Assembly (NCBI RefSeq): GCF_003614925.1
Contig: NZ_QYLP01000086.1
Location: 1 to 45,764 of the forward strand
Reading direction: 5' to 3'
Length of the DNA stretch: 45,764 bases
DNA from: Arthrobacter celericrescens
GTDB taxonomy: Bacteria; Actinomycetota; Actinomycetes; Actinomycetales; Micrococcaceae
Position numbers and translations under genes: made by a program. The notes beneath the pieces are model-generated. The model was not told the origin of the DNA and did not search any database. It saw only the letters and a list, made by a program, of their open reading frames with translations. Position 1 is the stretch's first letter, and each line of letters begins with the position of its first letter. Positions 8,195-16,942 of this stretch are shown in pieces.

Positions 8195-8953
8195 TCAGGC
8201 GGTGGCTTCCGGGGCGCCGGTGGTTGCCGTGCCGCCGGCGGGCTTGGGGCGCAGGCCCTCGACCCAGTTGCGCAGTAGGCGTGCCCCGGCATCGCCGGAC
8301 TTCTCCGGGTGGAACTGGGTGGCGCACAGCGGCCCGTTCTCCACGGCGGCAATGAAGGGCGCGCCGTGCTCGGACCAGGTGACCATGGGCGGGGCCATCC
8401 GCGGCTGCGCCACGTCGAACTCCCACTTCTGCACGCCGTAGGAGTGCACGAAGTAGAAGCGCTCGTCCTCGACGCCGGCGAACAGCTTGGAGCCTTCGGG
8501 CACCTTCACGGTGTTCCAGCCCATGTGCGGGACGACCGGGGCAGGCAGCAGTTCGACCTTGCCGGGCCACTCCCCCATGCCCTCGGATTCGGTGCCGTGC
8601 TCCACGCCGGCTTCGAAGAGGACCTGCAGGCCCACGCAGATGGCGAGCACGGGACGGCCGCCGGCCACCCTGCGCCCGATCATCCGGATGGCGTCGACGG
8701 CCTTCAGTTCGCGCATGACGGTTTCGAAGGCTCCGACGCCGGGGACCAGCAGGCCGTCCGCGTTCAGGACGTCTTCGGGCTTGGCGCTGAGGGTCACTTG
8801 GGCGCCGGCACGTTCCAGGGCGCGCACGGCCGAGCGCACGTTCCCGGAGCCGTAGTCCAGGACGGTGACGGTGGGCTTGCCGTCAGGGGAAATGATGCGG
8901 CCGGCGGCGTCGGGGTCCACGACGGCGCCGTCCTTGAGGATCTGCTTGCTCAC
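8195..8953 (-). CDS. hisH: Imidazole glycerol phosphate synthase, glutaminase subunit HisH
   Basis: A class I glutamine amidotransferase that feeds ammonia to HisF for IGP and AICAR formation. The nucleophile Cys is in [14 protein letters not shown]. The His/Glu of the triad are in [14 protein letters not shown] near the C-terminus. The domain begins [19 protein letters not shown] near residue 29, so this 252-aa protein has about 28 extra N-terminal residues and about 12 extra C-terminal ones against the usual 200-215. The GTG start overlaps the hisB stop by 4 nt (GTGA). hisF is not in the window. Confidence 0.92.
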   Translation of the reverse strand: MSKQILKDGAVVDPDAAGRIISPDGKPTVTVLDYGSGNVRSAVRALERAGAQVTLSAKPEDVLNADGLLVPGVGAFETVMRELKAVDAIRMIGRRVAGGRPVLAICVGLQVLFEAGVEHGTESEGMGEWPGKVELLPAPVVPHMGWNTVKVPEGSKLFAGVEDERFYFVHSYGVQKWEFDVAQPRMAPPMVTWSEHGAPFIAAVENGPLCATQFHPEKSGDAGARLLRNWVEGLRPKPAGGTATTGAPEATA

Positions 8954-9576
8954 AGGGCTCCCTTGGTGGACGGGATGCCCTCCACGCGGGGATCGGATTC
9001 CACGGCGGCGCGGAGGGCGCGGGCGAAGGCCTTGAACTGGGCTTCGACGATGTGGTGCGGGTCGCGGCCGGCCAGCACGTTCATGTGCAGGCAGATGCCG
9101 GCGTGCAGCGTGATCGCCTCGAAGACGTGGCGCGTCAGCGAACCGGTGAAGTGTCCGCCGATGAGGTGGTATTCCTGGCCCGCGGGCTCGCCGCCGTGCA
9201 CCAGGTACGGGCGTCCGGAGACGTCCACGACGGCGTGTGCCAGTGCTTCGTCGAGGGGCACGGTGGCTTCGCCGAAGCGGCGGATCCCTGCCTTGTTCCC
9301 GAGCGCGGTGCGCAGGACTTCGCCGAAGGTGATGGCGACGTCTTCCACCGTGTGGTGGGCGTCGATGTGGGTGTCACCGGTGGCCTTGACGGTCATGTCG
9401 ATGAGCGAATGCTTGCAGAGCGCGGTGAGCATGTGGTCGTAGAACGGCACGGAGGTGCTGATGTCCGAGGCGCCGGTGCCGTCGAGGTTGATCTCGACGA
9501 AGACCGAGGACTCGCTGGTAGCGCGTTCCATGCGTGCGGTCCGGGCGGCTGCCGTGGTGGCGCCGTTTTCGCTCAT
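8950..9576 (-). CDS. hisB: Imidazoleglycerol-phosphate dehydratase
   Basis: A 208-aa monofunctional IGP dehydratase (sixth step of histidine synthesis, Mn-dependent). The metal-binding histidine motifs are HHTVEDVAI near residue 80 and the matching [17 protein letters not shown] near 175. Family landmarks RATSESSV and YDHMLTAL are present. I chose ATG at 9576, which has AAGGA about 7 nt upstream and normal length. A longer frame to 9645 would run into the hisC stop codon. It is 40 bp from hisC and overlaps hisH by 4 nt. Confidence 0.93.
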   Translation of the reverse strand: MSENGATTAAARTARMERATSESSVFVEINLDGTGASDISTSVPFYDHMLTALCKHSLIDMTVKATGDTHIDAHHTVEDVAITFGEVLRTALGNKAGIRRFGEATVPLDEALAHAVVDVSGRPYLVHGGEPAGQEYHLIGGHFTGSLTRHVFEAITLHAGICLHMNVLAGRDPHHIVEAQFKAFARALRAAVESDPRVEGIPSTKGAL

Positions 9577-9616
9577 TGAATTGTCCTTAGAAGGGAGGTG
9601 TGGATCAGCTTCAAGT

Positions 9617-10738
9617 CTAGGCCCGGGCGGGGGCTTGGCCGTCAAGCAGGGCTTCGAGGGCCTCGAGGAAGGCCGTGGTTTCGGCTTCGGTGCCTGCGGT
9701 CACGCGCAGGTGGCCGGGGATGCCGACGTCGCGGATCAGCACGCCGGCGTCGAGCAGGCCCTGCCAGATGGCGTGCGGATTCTCGAGGCCGCCGAAGAAG
9801 ACGTAGTTCGAGTCGGAGGACGCGGGCTTCAGGCCCAGGCGGATCAGCCCGTCGACGATGCGGTCGCGCTGGACCTTGATGTCCTCAACATCGGCCATGA
9901 GCGCCTCGCGGTGCCGGAGGGCCGCGAGGGCGGTGGCCTGGGTGACTGCGGAGAGGTGGTACGGCAGGCGTACCAGGCGGATGGCGTCGGTGACCTCAGG
10001 CGCGGCTGCCAGGTAGCCCACGCGGGCGCCGGCAAGGGCGAAGGCCTTGCTCATGGTGCGCGAAACAATGAGGCGTTCGCGGCCGGGCAGCAGGGTCAGC
10101 GCGCTGGGCGTGTTGTCGTGGGCGAACTCGTGGTACGCCTCGTCGACAATGACAATCGCCTGGCTTGCCTCACCCGCTTCGTAGACGGCCTCGACGACGT
10201 CAAGGCCCAGGCCCGTGCCGGTGGGGTTGTTCGGTGAGCAGAGGAACACGATGTTCGGCTGCAGTTCCCGGACCTGCGCTGCGGCCGACGCGGCGTCCAG
10301 CCCGTAGTCGTCGGCACGGACGCCGGTGACGTAGGCGGTATCGGTTCCACTGGCGAGCAGGGGGTACATCGAGTACGTGGGAGGGAAGCCCAGGGCGGTG
10401 CGACCGGGGCCGCCAAAGGCCTGGAGAATCTGCTGGAGGACCTCGTTCGAGCCGTTGGCCGCCCAGATGTTCTCCGGCGTAAGGCCGTGGCCCAGGTATT
10501 CGGCCAGCGCCTCGCGCAGTTCCGTGAACTCGCGGTCCGGGTAGCGGTTCAGGCCCATGGCCGCCTTGGCGACAGCCTCGGTGATCGCGGCCTGGACATC
10601 CGCGGGAACGCCATGGGTGTTTTCGTTGACGTTGAGCAGGATCGGAACGTCCAGCTGCGGGGCACCGTACGGGCTCAGTCCGCGGAGGTTGCTCCGGAGG
10701 GGAAGTCGGTCAAGTCGCTCTAGCTGCTCACTCACCAT
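9617..10738 (-). CDS. hisC: Histidinol-phosphate aminotransferase
   Basis: A 373-aa fold-type I PLP enzyme that transaminates imidazole-acetol phosphate. The Schiff-base Lys is in [17 protein letters not shown] (near residue 225). NPTGTG and [11 protein letters not shown] give the cofactor-contacting Asn and Asp/Tyr, and the phosphate-binding Arg lies in the C-terminal part. It is the first gene of the visible his block hisC-hisB-hisH-(52 aa)-hisA. hisD, hisG, hisF and hisE/I are outside the window. Confidence 0.93.
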   Translation of the reverse strand: MVSEQLERLDRLPLRSNLRGLSPYGAPQLDVPILLNVNENTHGVPADVQAAITEAVAKAAMGLNRYPDREFTELREALAEYLGHGLTPENIWAANGSNEVLQQILQAFGGPGRTALGFPPTYSMYPLLASGTDTAYVTGVRADDYGLDAASAAAQVRELQPNIVFLCSPNNPTGTGLGLDVVEAVYEAGEASQAIVIVDEAYHEFAHDNTPSALTLLPGRERLIVSRTMSKAFALAGARVGYLAAAPEVTDAIRLVRLPYHLSAVTQATALAALRHREALMADVEDIKVQRDRIVDGLIRLGLKPASSDSNYVFFGGLENPHAIWQGLLDAGVLIRDVGIPGHLRVTAGTEAETTAFLEALEALLDGQAPARA

Positions 10739-10823
10739 GACAGTTTAAGGTGCAAGCGCTGGTGCCTTGAAACTGTGACAGCTGCGGCCGGCGAGGGACG
10801 TGCGGCCGCGTGAGCGTGCGGGG

Positions 10824-11180
10824 TCAGGCGGCGGGGACGAACAACTGCTGGCCGGGGACGATGCGCCCGCCTTCCAGGTTGTTCAACTGGATGATTTCCA
10901 CAATGACGTCGCGCGGATCACGCAGCGGCGCGGCGGCTCCGGCGATCCCCCACAGGGACTGGCCGGCTTGCACGGTGACGGCCACCGTGGGGGTAGCCCG
11001 CAATGCGGTTCCCTCGTCGGCGGCCTTCGCCGGCGAGTTCAGGAATCCGACGAAGGTCAGCAGCGCGGCAAGGAGGAGCATTGCCGGGATGCCGAAGAAG
11101 ACGATGCGGCCACGACGGGTGAGGCGGAGGCGGCCGGGGACAGCCTGGGGGAATTCGCGGGTGATGGTGATGCCGGACAT
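10824..11180 (-). CDS. LysM-domain membrane protein divergent from lexA (SOS division-inhibitor candidate)
   Basis: A 118-aa protein with a basic N-terminus (LRLTRRGR), one membrane helix (about residues 24-45, IVFFGIPAMLLLAALLTFVGFL) and an extracytoplasmic LysM-type peptidoglycan-binding domain (VTVQAGQSLWGIA ... VPGQQLFVPA). ATG 11180 follows AGGAGG; a longer frame to 11261 lacks this. Position and domain match Rv2719c (ChiZ) of Mycobacterium, DivS of Corynebacterium and YneA of Bacillus: lexA-linked, SOS-induced proteins that delay division. Two LexA boxes lie in the shared upstream region. The role is inferred from these analogues. Confidence 0.85.
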   Translation of the reverse strand: MSGITITREFPQAVPGRLRLTRRGRIVFFGIPAMLLLAALLTFVGFLNSPAKAADEGTALRATPTVAVTVQAGQSLWGIAGAAAPLRDPRDVIVEIIQLNNLEGGRIVPGQQLFVPAA

Positions 11181-11319
11181 GAGCTGAGCCCTCCTGGTGA
11201 AAAGCCTGCACCCGGATCCGCCCGGCGCATGGCTGCCAATTCTCTCTTCATCCATCAGCACCTGCCCGCCCTGCGTTCGAATCCGATGTTCGAATCGATG
11301 GGCGGCCGATCTGCTGACT

Positions 11320-11335
11320 TAGAACACATATTCGA
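11320..11335. promoter_or_regulatory. LexA box (SOS box)
   Basis: TAGAACACATATTCGA matches 10 of the 12 fixed positions of the actinobacterial consensus TCGAAC-N4-GTTCGA. It lies 140 nt upstream of the LysM gene and about 195 nt upstream of lexA. Confidence 0.8.
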
Positions 11336-11386
11336 ACCTTGCTACGACATTTTTAGCACTTATCAACGAATGGTGTCGAGACTCGC

Positions 11387-11402
11387 TAGAACAAATGTTT
11401 GA
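11387..11402. promoter_or_regulatory. Second LexA box (SOS box)
   Basis: TAGAACAAATGTTTGA matches 10 of 12 fixed positions of TCGAAC-N4-GTTCGA. It is the box nearer to lexA (126 nt upstream of its ATG) and overlaps a possible -10, TTTGATAAAG. This fits lexA autorepression. Confidence 0.8.
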
Positions 11403-11528
11403 TAAAGCCCTGCACCTGCCCTACGTTTGAGGAAGGAACAGGCACGGGAAAAGTGCATCAGGAGGGTCTGACATTTTCAGGGCCCCGTCCCCGGCCGACG
11501 GCCCGGGCAGAACGGAAGGACGCGGCAC

Positions 11529-12275
11529 ATGGCAGCACGAGCCAACGGCAACGGAGCCGTCCCGCGGAGCCAACAGCTGCCCAAGGCGGCCAAGGGCCTG
11601 ACCGTCCGCCAGAAGAAGATCCTGGAGACCATCCAGCGTTCCGTGAACGACAACGGCTACCCGCCGTCGATGCGCGAGATCGGCGATACCGTGGGCCTTG
11701 CCAGCCTCTCCAGCGTCACGCACCAGTTGTCCCAGCTGGAGAAGCTCGGCTACCTGAGGCGTGATCCGAAGCGTCCCCGCGCCATGGAAGTCCTCATGCC
11801 GCTGACCCTCGATGGCAGGGCCGAAATTCCGGGCGTCGAAGCTCCCGCCTCGCTGCGGAGCACCGGGGGCCTTGCCGTCACCGAGTTGGCCAGCGCCAGC
11901 GACACCGCCCTGGTGCCGCTCGTGGGCCGCATCGCCGCCGGTGGCCCGATCCTGGCGGACCAGACCGTGGAGGATGTACTTCCCCTGCCCCGCCAACTGG
12001 TCGGCCACGGCGAACTGTTCATGCTCAAGGTGGCGGGTGATTCCATGATCGACGCCGCGATCTGCGACGGCGACTGGGTGGTGGTGCGCCGCCAGAACGA
12101 CGCCGTCAACGGCGACATCGTGGCGGCCCTGCTCGACGACGAAGCCACGGTCAAGACGTTCCGCCAGCGGGACGGCCACACCTGGCTGCTTCCGCAGAAC
12201 ACCCAGTACGAACCGATCCTCGGCGACCACGCAACGATCATGGGCAAGGTCGTCTCGGTCCTGCGTTCCCTCTAG
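11529..12275 (+). CDS. lexA: SOS repressor LexA
   Basis: A 248-aa repressor-protease. Residues about 24-85 form the winged-helix DNA-binding domain ([45 protein letters not shown]). The autocleavage bond is Ala-Gly in [11 protein letters not shown] near residue 138. The catalytic Ser is in [11 protein letters not shown] and the Lys in EATVKTF. RecA filaments trigger cleavage, and recA lies 9 kb away in the same window. Two LexA boxes lie upstream. The ATG has a GGAAGGACGCGGCAC ribosome-binding region. Confidence 0.97.
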   Translation: MAARANGNGAVPRSQQLPKAAKGLTVRQKKILETIQRSVNDNGYPPSMREIGDTVGLASLSSVTHQLSQLEKLGYLRRDPKRPRAMEVLMPLTLDGRAEIPGVEAPASLRSTGGLAVTELASASDTALVPLVGRIAAGGPILADQTVEDVLPLPRQLVGHGELFMLKVAGDSMIDAAICDGDWVVVRRQNDAVNGDIVAALLDDEATVKTFRQRDGHTWLLPQNTQYEPILGDHATIMGKVVSVLRSL

Positions 12276-12290
12276 GGAAAGCGAGTCCCT

Positions 12291-14342
12291 CTAGCCCGCG
12301 CTCAGCCGTTCGAGCGCGCCGCTGACCACCGTGCGGTCGGTCGTGGCCCAGAACGGCGGCAGCGCTGCCCGCAGGAATCCGCCGTAGCGTTCGGTCGAAA
12401 GCCTGGAGTCCAGGACGGCCACCACGCCCTTGTCCCCGGTGGTGCGGATCAGCCGGCCGGCGCCCTGGGCGAGGCGGATCGCCGCGTGGGTGGCCGACAC
12501 CGCCATGAAGCCGTTGCCGCCGGACTGCGCCACCGCACGGGAACGGGCTGTCATCAGCGGGTCGTCGGGCCGCGGGAACGGAATCCTGTCGATCACCACC
12601 AGCCGGCAGGAACCGCCGGGCACGTCCACGCCCTGCCAAAGCGACATCGTGCCGAAGAGGCAGGTGTCCTTTTCATCGGCGAACTGCTTCACGAGGGCCG
12701 CCATGGTCGATTCACCCTGGCACAGGATGGAGAGGTCCAGCCTGGAGCGCATCTGTTCGGCCGCTTCTTCGGCAGCCCGGCGGGAGGAAAACAGGCACAG
12801 GGCGCCACCCTTCGAGGCACGGAGCAGCCGCTCCAGTTCGTCGAGGGCCTCGGGCGAGGTTCCGCGTCCGGGCTTGGGCAAATGCGCCGCCACGTACAGC
12901 ATCCCCTGCTTCGGGTAGTCGAAGGGCGAGCCGACATCCACGCCGGTCCAGCTTGGCGCCCCGTCCCCCATCAGGCCCAGGCCGCCGGCTGCCGGCTCGA
13001 ACGCCGCACCGATGGCGAGGGTGGCGGAAGTCAGCACCACGGTGTGGTCGGCGAACAGGCCTTCGCGCAGGCGTCCGGCGACGCTCAGCGGGGCGATGTT
13101 GATCAGGGCGGGGGCGCTGTCGTCTGGCGCCGAATACCCTTGCTGCGGGTCGAAGGTGCTGGAGCGCGAAAGCCACACCACCTCGCGGTTGTCGCGGGCG
13201 GCGAGCAGCCGTTCGCACAGTTCCAGGATCAGCAGGAGGCGTGAACGCGCAAGCTGCCGGCCGCCGTCGACCGCGTTGGAGGAATCCCCCTTCGAATCCG
13301 AGAGCGCAGCCCGGCAGGCCTCCCGGAGCTGGTCGATGCAGTCGAGCTGTTCGTCGTTGAGCCCGTTGGGCAGCAGCCCGGAGGGGGCGCCGGCCAGCGC
13401 AACCTCGAGCCTGTCCGCGGCGGAATTGAGCGCGTCCACGGTGATGGCGGTGTGCTTGCGGGCACTGGAGGCCGCGGCATGGATCATGGTCACCGACAGC
13501 TGCCCGGAGACGGCGCCGGTGACACGGTCCTGGAGTTCGTGGGCCTCGTCCACCACCACGACGTCGTATTCGGGCAGCACGGCCAGGCCTTCGAAGGCGC
13601 TGACGGCGAGCATCGCGTGGTTGGTGACCACGACGTCGGCCTCCGCGGCCCGATGCCGGGCAAGTTCGCTGAAGCATTCCTCGGCCATCGGGCACTTCTG
13701 CGAGCCGAGGCATTCCATGGAGGTCACCGAGACCTGCCGCCAGGCACGGTCCGTCACACCTGGCATGAGTTCGTCGCGGTCACCGGTGGCGGTGGTTTCC
13801 GCCCATTCGCGCAGGCGGAGCACTTCCTTCCCGAGCTGCGACGCGGTGCCGCCAATCGCGGCCGCCAGGTGCGGGACGCTGGTGTCTTCGCCGAGGGAAA
13901 ACAGCTGGCCCTCGGCAGGTTCTTCACTGGGGAAGCCGCCCTCCAGTTTGTGGAGGCACAGATAGTTCGCCCGGCCCTTGACCAGTGCCACCACCACCGG
14001 ACGCTCCAGCAGGGGGTTGAGGGTTCCGAGAAGCCTGGGCAAGTCGCGGGCCACGATCTGGCTCTGCAGCGCGAGAGTCGCCGTGGACACCAAAGTGGGC
14101 TTGTTGCTGTCCATCGCGTGCGCAATCAACGGGACCAGGTACGCGAGTGACTTACCGGTACCGGTGCCGGCCTGGACCAGGAGATGCTCGTTGTTTTCGA
14201 TCGCCCGGGCAACATGGAGGGCCATGGTGTGCTGGCCGGTGCGGTTCTGCCCGCCCATGCCCGCCACGGCCTTGTCCAGGAGGTCCAGGGCGGTGCGTTC
14301 CGCCCTGGACCCTCCGGTGACTGCGGTTTCCTGATCAGCCAT
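12291..14342 (-). CDS. DinG/XPD-type ATP-dependent DNA helicase
   Basis: A 683-aa superfamily 2 helicase. Walker A is AGTGTGKSLAYLVPL (near residue 60) and the DEAH box is VVVDEAHEL (near 265). Cysteines in the segment MECLGSQKCPMAEEC (near 215) are those expected for the Fe-S cluster of the XPD/DinG family. The C-terminal helicase motif QGAGRLIRTTGDKG is intact. Relatives unwind R-loops and forked DNA. The ATG at 14342 overlaps the end of hflX by 8 nt, which is preferable to the longer frame inside hflX. It converges with lexA, only 15 bp away. I see no LexA box of its own. Confidence 0.9.
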   Translation of the reverse strand: MADQETAVTGGSRAERTALDLLDKAVAGMGGQNRTGQHTMALHVARAIENNEHLLVQAGTGTGKSLAYLVPLIAHAMDSNKPTLVSTATLALQSQIVARDLPRLLGTLNPLLERPVVVALVKGRANYLCLHKLEGGFPSEEPAEGQLFSLGEDTSVPHLAAAIGGTASQLGKEVLRLREWAETTATGDRDELMPGVTDRAWRQVSVTSMECLGSQKCPMAEECFSELARHRAAEADVVVTNHAMLAVSAFEGLAVLPEYDVVVVDEAHELQDRVTGAVSGQLSVTMIHAAASSARKHTAITVDALNSAADRLEVALAGAPSGLLPNGLNDEQLDCIDQLREACRAALSDSKGDSSNAVDGGRQLARSRLLLILELCERLLAARDNREVVWLSRSSTFDPQQGYSAPDDSAPALINIAPLSVAGRLREGLFADHTVVLTSATLAIGAAFEPAAGGLGLMGDGAPSWTGVDVGSPFDYPKQGMLYVAAHLPKPGRGTSPEALDELERLLRASKGGALCLFSSRRAAEEAAEQMRSRLDLSILCQGESTMAALVKQFADEKDTCLFGTMSLWQGVDVPGGSCRLVVIDRIPFPRPDDPLMTARSRAVAQSGGNGFMAVSATHAAIRLAQGAGRLIRTTGDKGVVAVLDSRLSTERYGGFLRAALPPFWATTDRTVVSGALERLSAG

Positions 14343-15894
14343 TGATGGCGAACTCGCCGAGTTCTGCGGCCAGGTTTTCGTGCACCATGGCAACCACCCG
14401 GGTGCCGCCTTCCTCATGCTCAAGGCTGAGGATTTCGGCGTCGGAATTGTGCAGCTTGTTGATCAGCTCGCCCCGGTTGTACGGAATCAGCGCCTCCAGC
14501 CGGACGCCGGGCCGCGGGATGGACGCACTGATGGATTCCAGCAGTTCGGCGATGCCCTGGCCGGTGCGCGTGGAGACGACGGCGTGCCGCGGCTCCTTCT
14601 GCTTCAGGCGTTCGACGACGAAGGGATCGGCCGCATCCACCTTGTTCAACACGATGATTTCCGGAATCTTCCGGGCATCCACTTCGGCGAGGACGGTCCG
14701 CACCGCGGCGATCTGGCCTTCGGGGTCGGGATGGGAGACATCCACGACGTGAAGGATCAGGTCGGCGTCGGCCACTTCCTCCAGGGTGGAGCGGAAAGCC
14801 TCCACCAGCTGGGTGGGCAGGGAGCGGACGAAACCGACCGTGTCGGCCAGCGTGTAGCTGATCCCGTCCGGGGTCTGCGCCTTGCGGACCGTCGGATCGA
14901 GCGTGGCGAACAGGGCGTTCTCGACGAGGACGCCGGCGTCGGTGAGGCGGTTGAGCAGGGAGGACTTTCCGGCGTTCGTGTAGCCGGCGATCGCCACCGA
15001 CGGGACGGCATTGCGACGGCGGTTGGCCCGCTTGGTCTCCCGCGCCGGCTTCATGGCCGCGATCTCCCGCCGCAGCTTGGCCATCCGGGTACGGATGCGC
15101 CGGCGGTCGAGTTCGATCTTGGTTTCACCGGGGCCGCGCGAACCCATGCCGGCTCCTGCGCCACCCACCTGGCCACCGGCTTGGCGGGACATGGACTCAC
15201 CCCAACCGCGCAGGCGCGGCAGCAGGTATTCGAGCTGGGCCAGCTCCACCTGGGCCTTGCCTTCACGGCTCTTGGCGTGCTGGGCGAAAATGTCCAGGAT
15301 CAGGGTGGTGCGGTCCACCACCTTGACCTTGACGATGTCTTCCAGGCCGCGCCGCTGGGACGGCGCCAGCTCGGTGTCCACGACGACGGTGTCCGCCCCG
15401 GTGGACATGACGATGTCCCTGAGCTCCAGCGCCTTGCCGGAACCGAGGTAGGTGCCGGGGTCCGGCTTGGCCCGGCGCTGGACGATGCCGTCCAGCACCT
15501 CCGAGCCGGCCGTCTCGGCCAGTGCCGCAAGCTCACGGAGGGAGTTTTCGGCGTCGGCGAGGGTCCCCTCGGTCCAAAGCCCGGCCAGCACAACGCGCTC
15601 GAGGCGCAGCTGCCGGTATTCGACTTCGGTGACGTCTTCGAGTTCGGTGGACAGGCCTGCCGTGCGGCGCAGGGCGCGGCGTTCGGCCAGGTCTTCCTGT
15701 TCGCCGTCGTAAATGCTGTGTTCTTCATCCAGGGTGGAAATCGCCTGGGCCTTGCCGAACACGCCGCGGGAATCGTCGTCCCGCGCCGGTACCGGCACAT
15801 CCTTGGAGAGAATCCGGTCGATGACAGCCTGGATTTGTTCAGGACTCATGTCCTGGGCGTCGGAATCGGCTCCGGTGTTCTGCTGCGTGGTCAT
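14335..15894 (-). CDS. hflX: Ribosome-associated GTPase HflX
   Basis: A 519-aa OBG-HflX family GTPase that splits stalled or hibernating 70S ribosomes. The N-terminal HflX domain includes VVDTELAPSQRRGLED. A Gly-rich linker with GPGETKIELDRR precedes the G domain: G1 GYTNAGKSS, G3 DTVGF, G4 NKVD. The ATG at 15894 is preceded by AAGGAGACC (close spacing); the frame continues upstream to 15999 without a better start. A TTGACA promoter lies about 340 nt upstream, implying a long leader. Confidence 0.93.
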   Translation of the reverse strand: MTTQQNTGADSDAQDMSPEQIQAVIDRILSKDVPVPARDDDSRGVFGKAQAISTLDEEHSIYDGEQEDLAERRALRRTAGLSTELEDVTEVEYRQLRLERVVLAGLWTEGTLADAENSLRELAALAETAGSEVLDGIVQRRAKPDPGTYLGSGKALELRDIVMSTGADTVVVDTELAPSQRRGLEDIVKVKVVDRTTLILDIFAQHAKSREGKAQVELAQLEYLLPRLRGWGESMSRQAGGQVGGAGAGMGSRGPGETKIELDRRRIRTRMAKLRREIAAMKPARETKRANRRRNAVPSVAIAGYTNAGKSSLLNRLTDAGVLVENALFATLDPTVRKAQTPDGISYTLADTVGFVRSLPTQLVEAFRSTLEEVADADLILHVVDVSHPDPEGQIAAVRTVLAEVDARKIPEIIVLNKVDAADPFVVERLKQKEPRHAVVSTRTGQGIAELLESISASIPRPGVRLEALIPYNRGELINKLHNSDAEILSLEHEEGGTRVVAMVHENLAAELGEFAING

Positions 15895-16214
15895 GGTCTC
15901 CTTAGAGGTTCGGCACATCCAGAATAGTGCCGATTGATGTCTGATGGTGCGCGCTTCGCGCTGGGCTGACGCCTTCGCAGGACCAGACAGGAAGTCCACT
16001 AACGGCGGACGGCGGCGGTGGAACCGGAGCCGGACGGCGGGTGGATCGATCTGTTGAGCTTCCGGCAGCCGGCGCGGGTGCCTCGACGGGACACCGCTGC
16101 AGCGGATCGGTTACCGGGATCATGCCAAGGCGGAAAGGCACTGGCGGGTCTCCTGGAGAGAATGCACCGGCAGGCCTGCATCGCAGGGGCTGAATTACTC
16201 AAAGATCAAGAACA

Positions 16215-16242
16215 TGCATACAACTCTATCAGGCGTTGTCAA
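16215..16242 (-). promoter_or_regulatory. SigA-type promoter reading toward hflX
   Basis: On the minus strand TTGACA (16237-16242), a 16-nt spacer and TATGCA (16215-16220) make the best -35/-10 pair I saw in the window. Transcription would start near 16207, giving a leader of about 310 nt before the hflX ATG. Confidence 0.65.
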
Positions 16243-16316
16243 GCACTTGCCGTCCCTGCCGGGCCCTGGCGGGCACGTGCCGCTCGCCGCGGTTTCCCTT
16301 GGCTGGCGCCGCCAAC

Positions 16317-16322
16317 TACTCT
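16317..16322 (+). promoter_or_regulatory. -10 element of the rsmC-like gene (leaderless)
   Basis: TACTCT ends 8 nt before the ATG at 16331. No Shine-Dalgarno sequence is present, so transcription probably begins at or next to the start codon. Confidence 0.45.
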
Positions 16323-16330
16323 GGCAAGCT

Positions 16331-16942
16331 ATGGAGTCTGCTCACTATTTCAACGCCCCCGCCGGGCCCTTCCCCCGCAAGCCCCTCACGGTGGAACTGG
16401 CCGGCGCCACCCGCAGGCTCCACAGCTCTCCGGGCATTTTCAGCCCCGACGGCATCGACAAAGGAACCGTGATCCTGCTGGACGAAGTTCCGGCCCCTGC
16501 CGCGCAGGGCAATCTGCTGGACATCGGCTGCGGCTGGGGTCCGATCACGCTCACCATGGCGCTCATGGCGCCGAAGGCGCAGGTCTACGCAGTGGACGTC
16601 AACGACCGCTGCATCACCCTGACCAACGAGAACGCCGCCGCGCTGGGGCTGGGCAACGTCACCGCAAGTCTGCCCGACGACGTCGACCCTTCCGTGAGGT
16701 TCGACACCATCTGGTCGAACCCGCCGATCCGCATCGGCAAGGCCGAACTGCATGCGCTGCTGCTGAAGTGGCTGCCGCGGCTGGCTCCGGGCGGCGACGC
16801 CTGGCTGGTGGTCCAGAAGAACCTGGGTTCGGATTCCCTTCAGCGCTGGCTGGCGGAGGAACTGGACGGGACGTTCACCGTGAGCCGGGAAAGCACCGCC
16901 AAGTCCTTCCGGATCCTGCGGGTCAGGAAAGCGAACCAGTAG
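16331..16942 (+). CDS. RsmC-like class I SAM-dependent methyltransferase
   Basis: A 203-aa methyltransferase. The SAM-binding motif LLDIGCGWGPITLTMAL (near residue 60), acidic VYAVDVNDR and the N-P-P active-site motif IWSNPPIRIGK place it with RsmC/RlmG-type N2-guanine rRNA methyltransferases. It begins with the usual HYF.P of the family, supporting the ATG at 16331. The frame extends to an ATG at 16214, but the added 39 residues do not look like the family. It converges with dapF, with a 20-bp overlap of coding ends. Substrate (16S G1207 by analogy) is inferred. Confidence 0.88.
   Translation: MESAHYFNAPAGPFPRKPLTVELAGATRRLHSSPGIFSPDGIDKGTVILLDEVPAPAAQGNLLDIGCGWGPITLTMALMAPKAQVYAVDVNDRCITLTNENAAALGLGNVTASLPDDVDPSVRFDTIWSNPPIRIGKAELHALLLKWLPRLAPGGDAWLVVQKNLGSDSLQRWLAEELDGTFTVSRESTAKSFRILRVRKANQ

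Larger units (their letters stand above)
15895..16330. other. 436-bp divergent region between hflX and the rsmC-like gene
   Basis: It contains a good minus-strand promoter (16215-16242) and a -10 for the plus-strand gene (16317-16322). On the minus strand an open frame of 79 codons (15902-16141) starts at GTG behind AGGAG and stops 7 nt before the hflX ATG. Its Pro/Ser-rich product and third-position base use unlike the neighbours argue against a true protein. No tRNA or known riboswitch was recognised. Confidence 0.5.

Noticed and set aside
11276..11294. TTCGAA-N7-TTCGAA as a third LexA box near lexA
   Set aside because: The half-sites are one base too far apart for TCGAAC-N4-GTTCGA, and the flanking C/G positions do not fit. 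Possibly a degraded site only.
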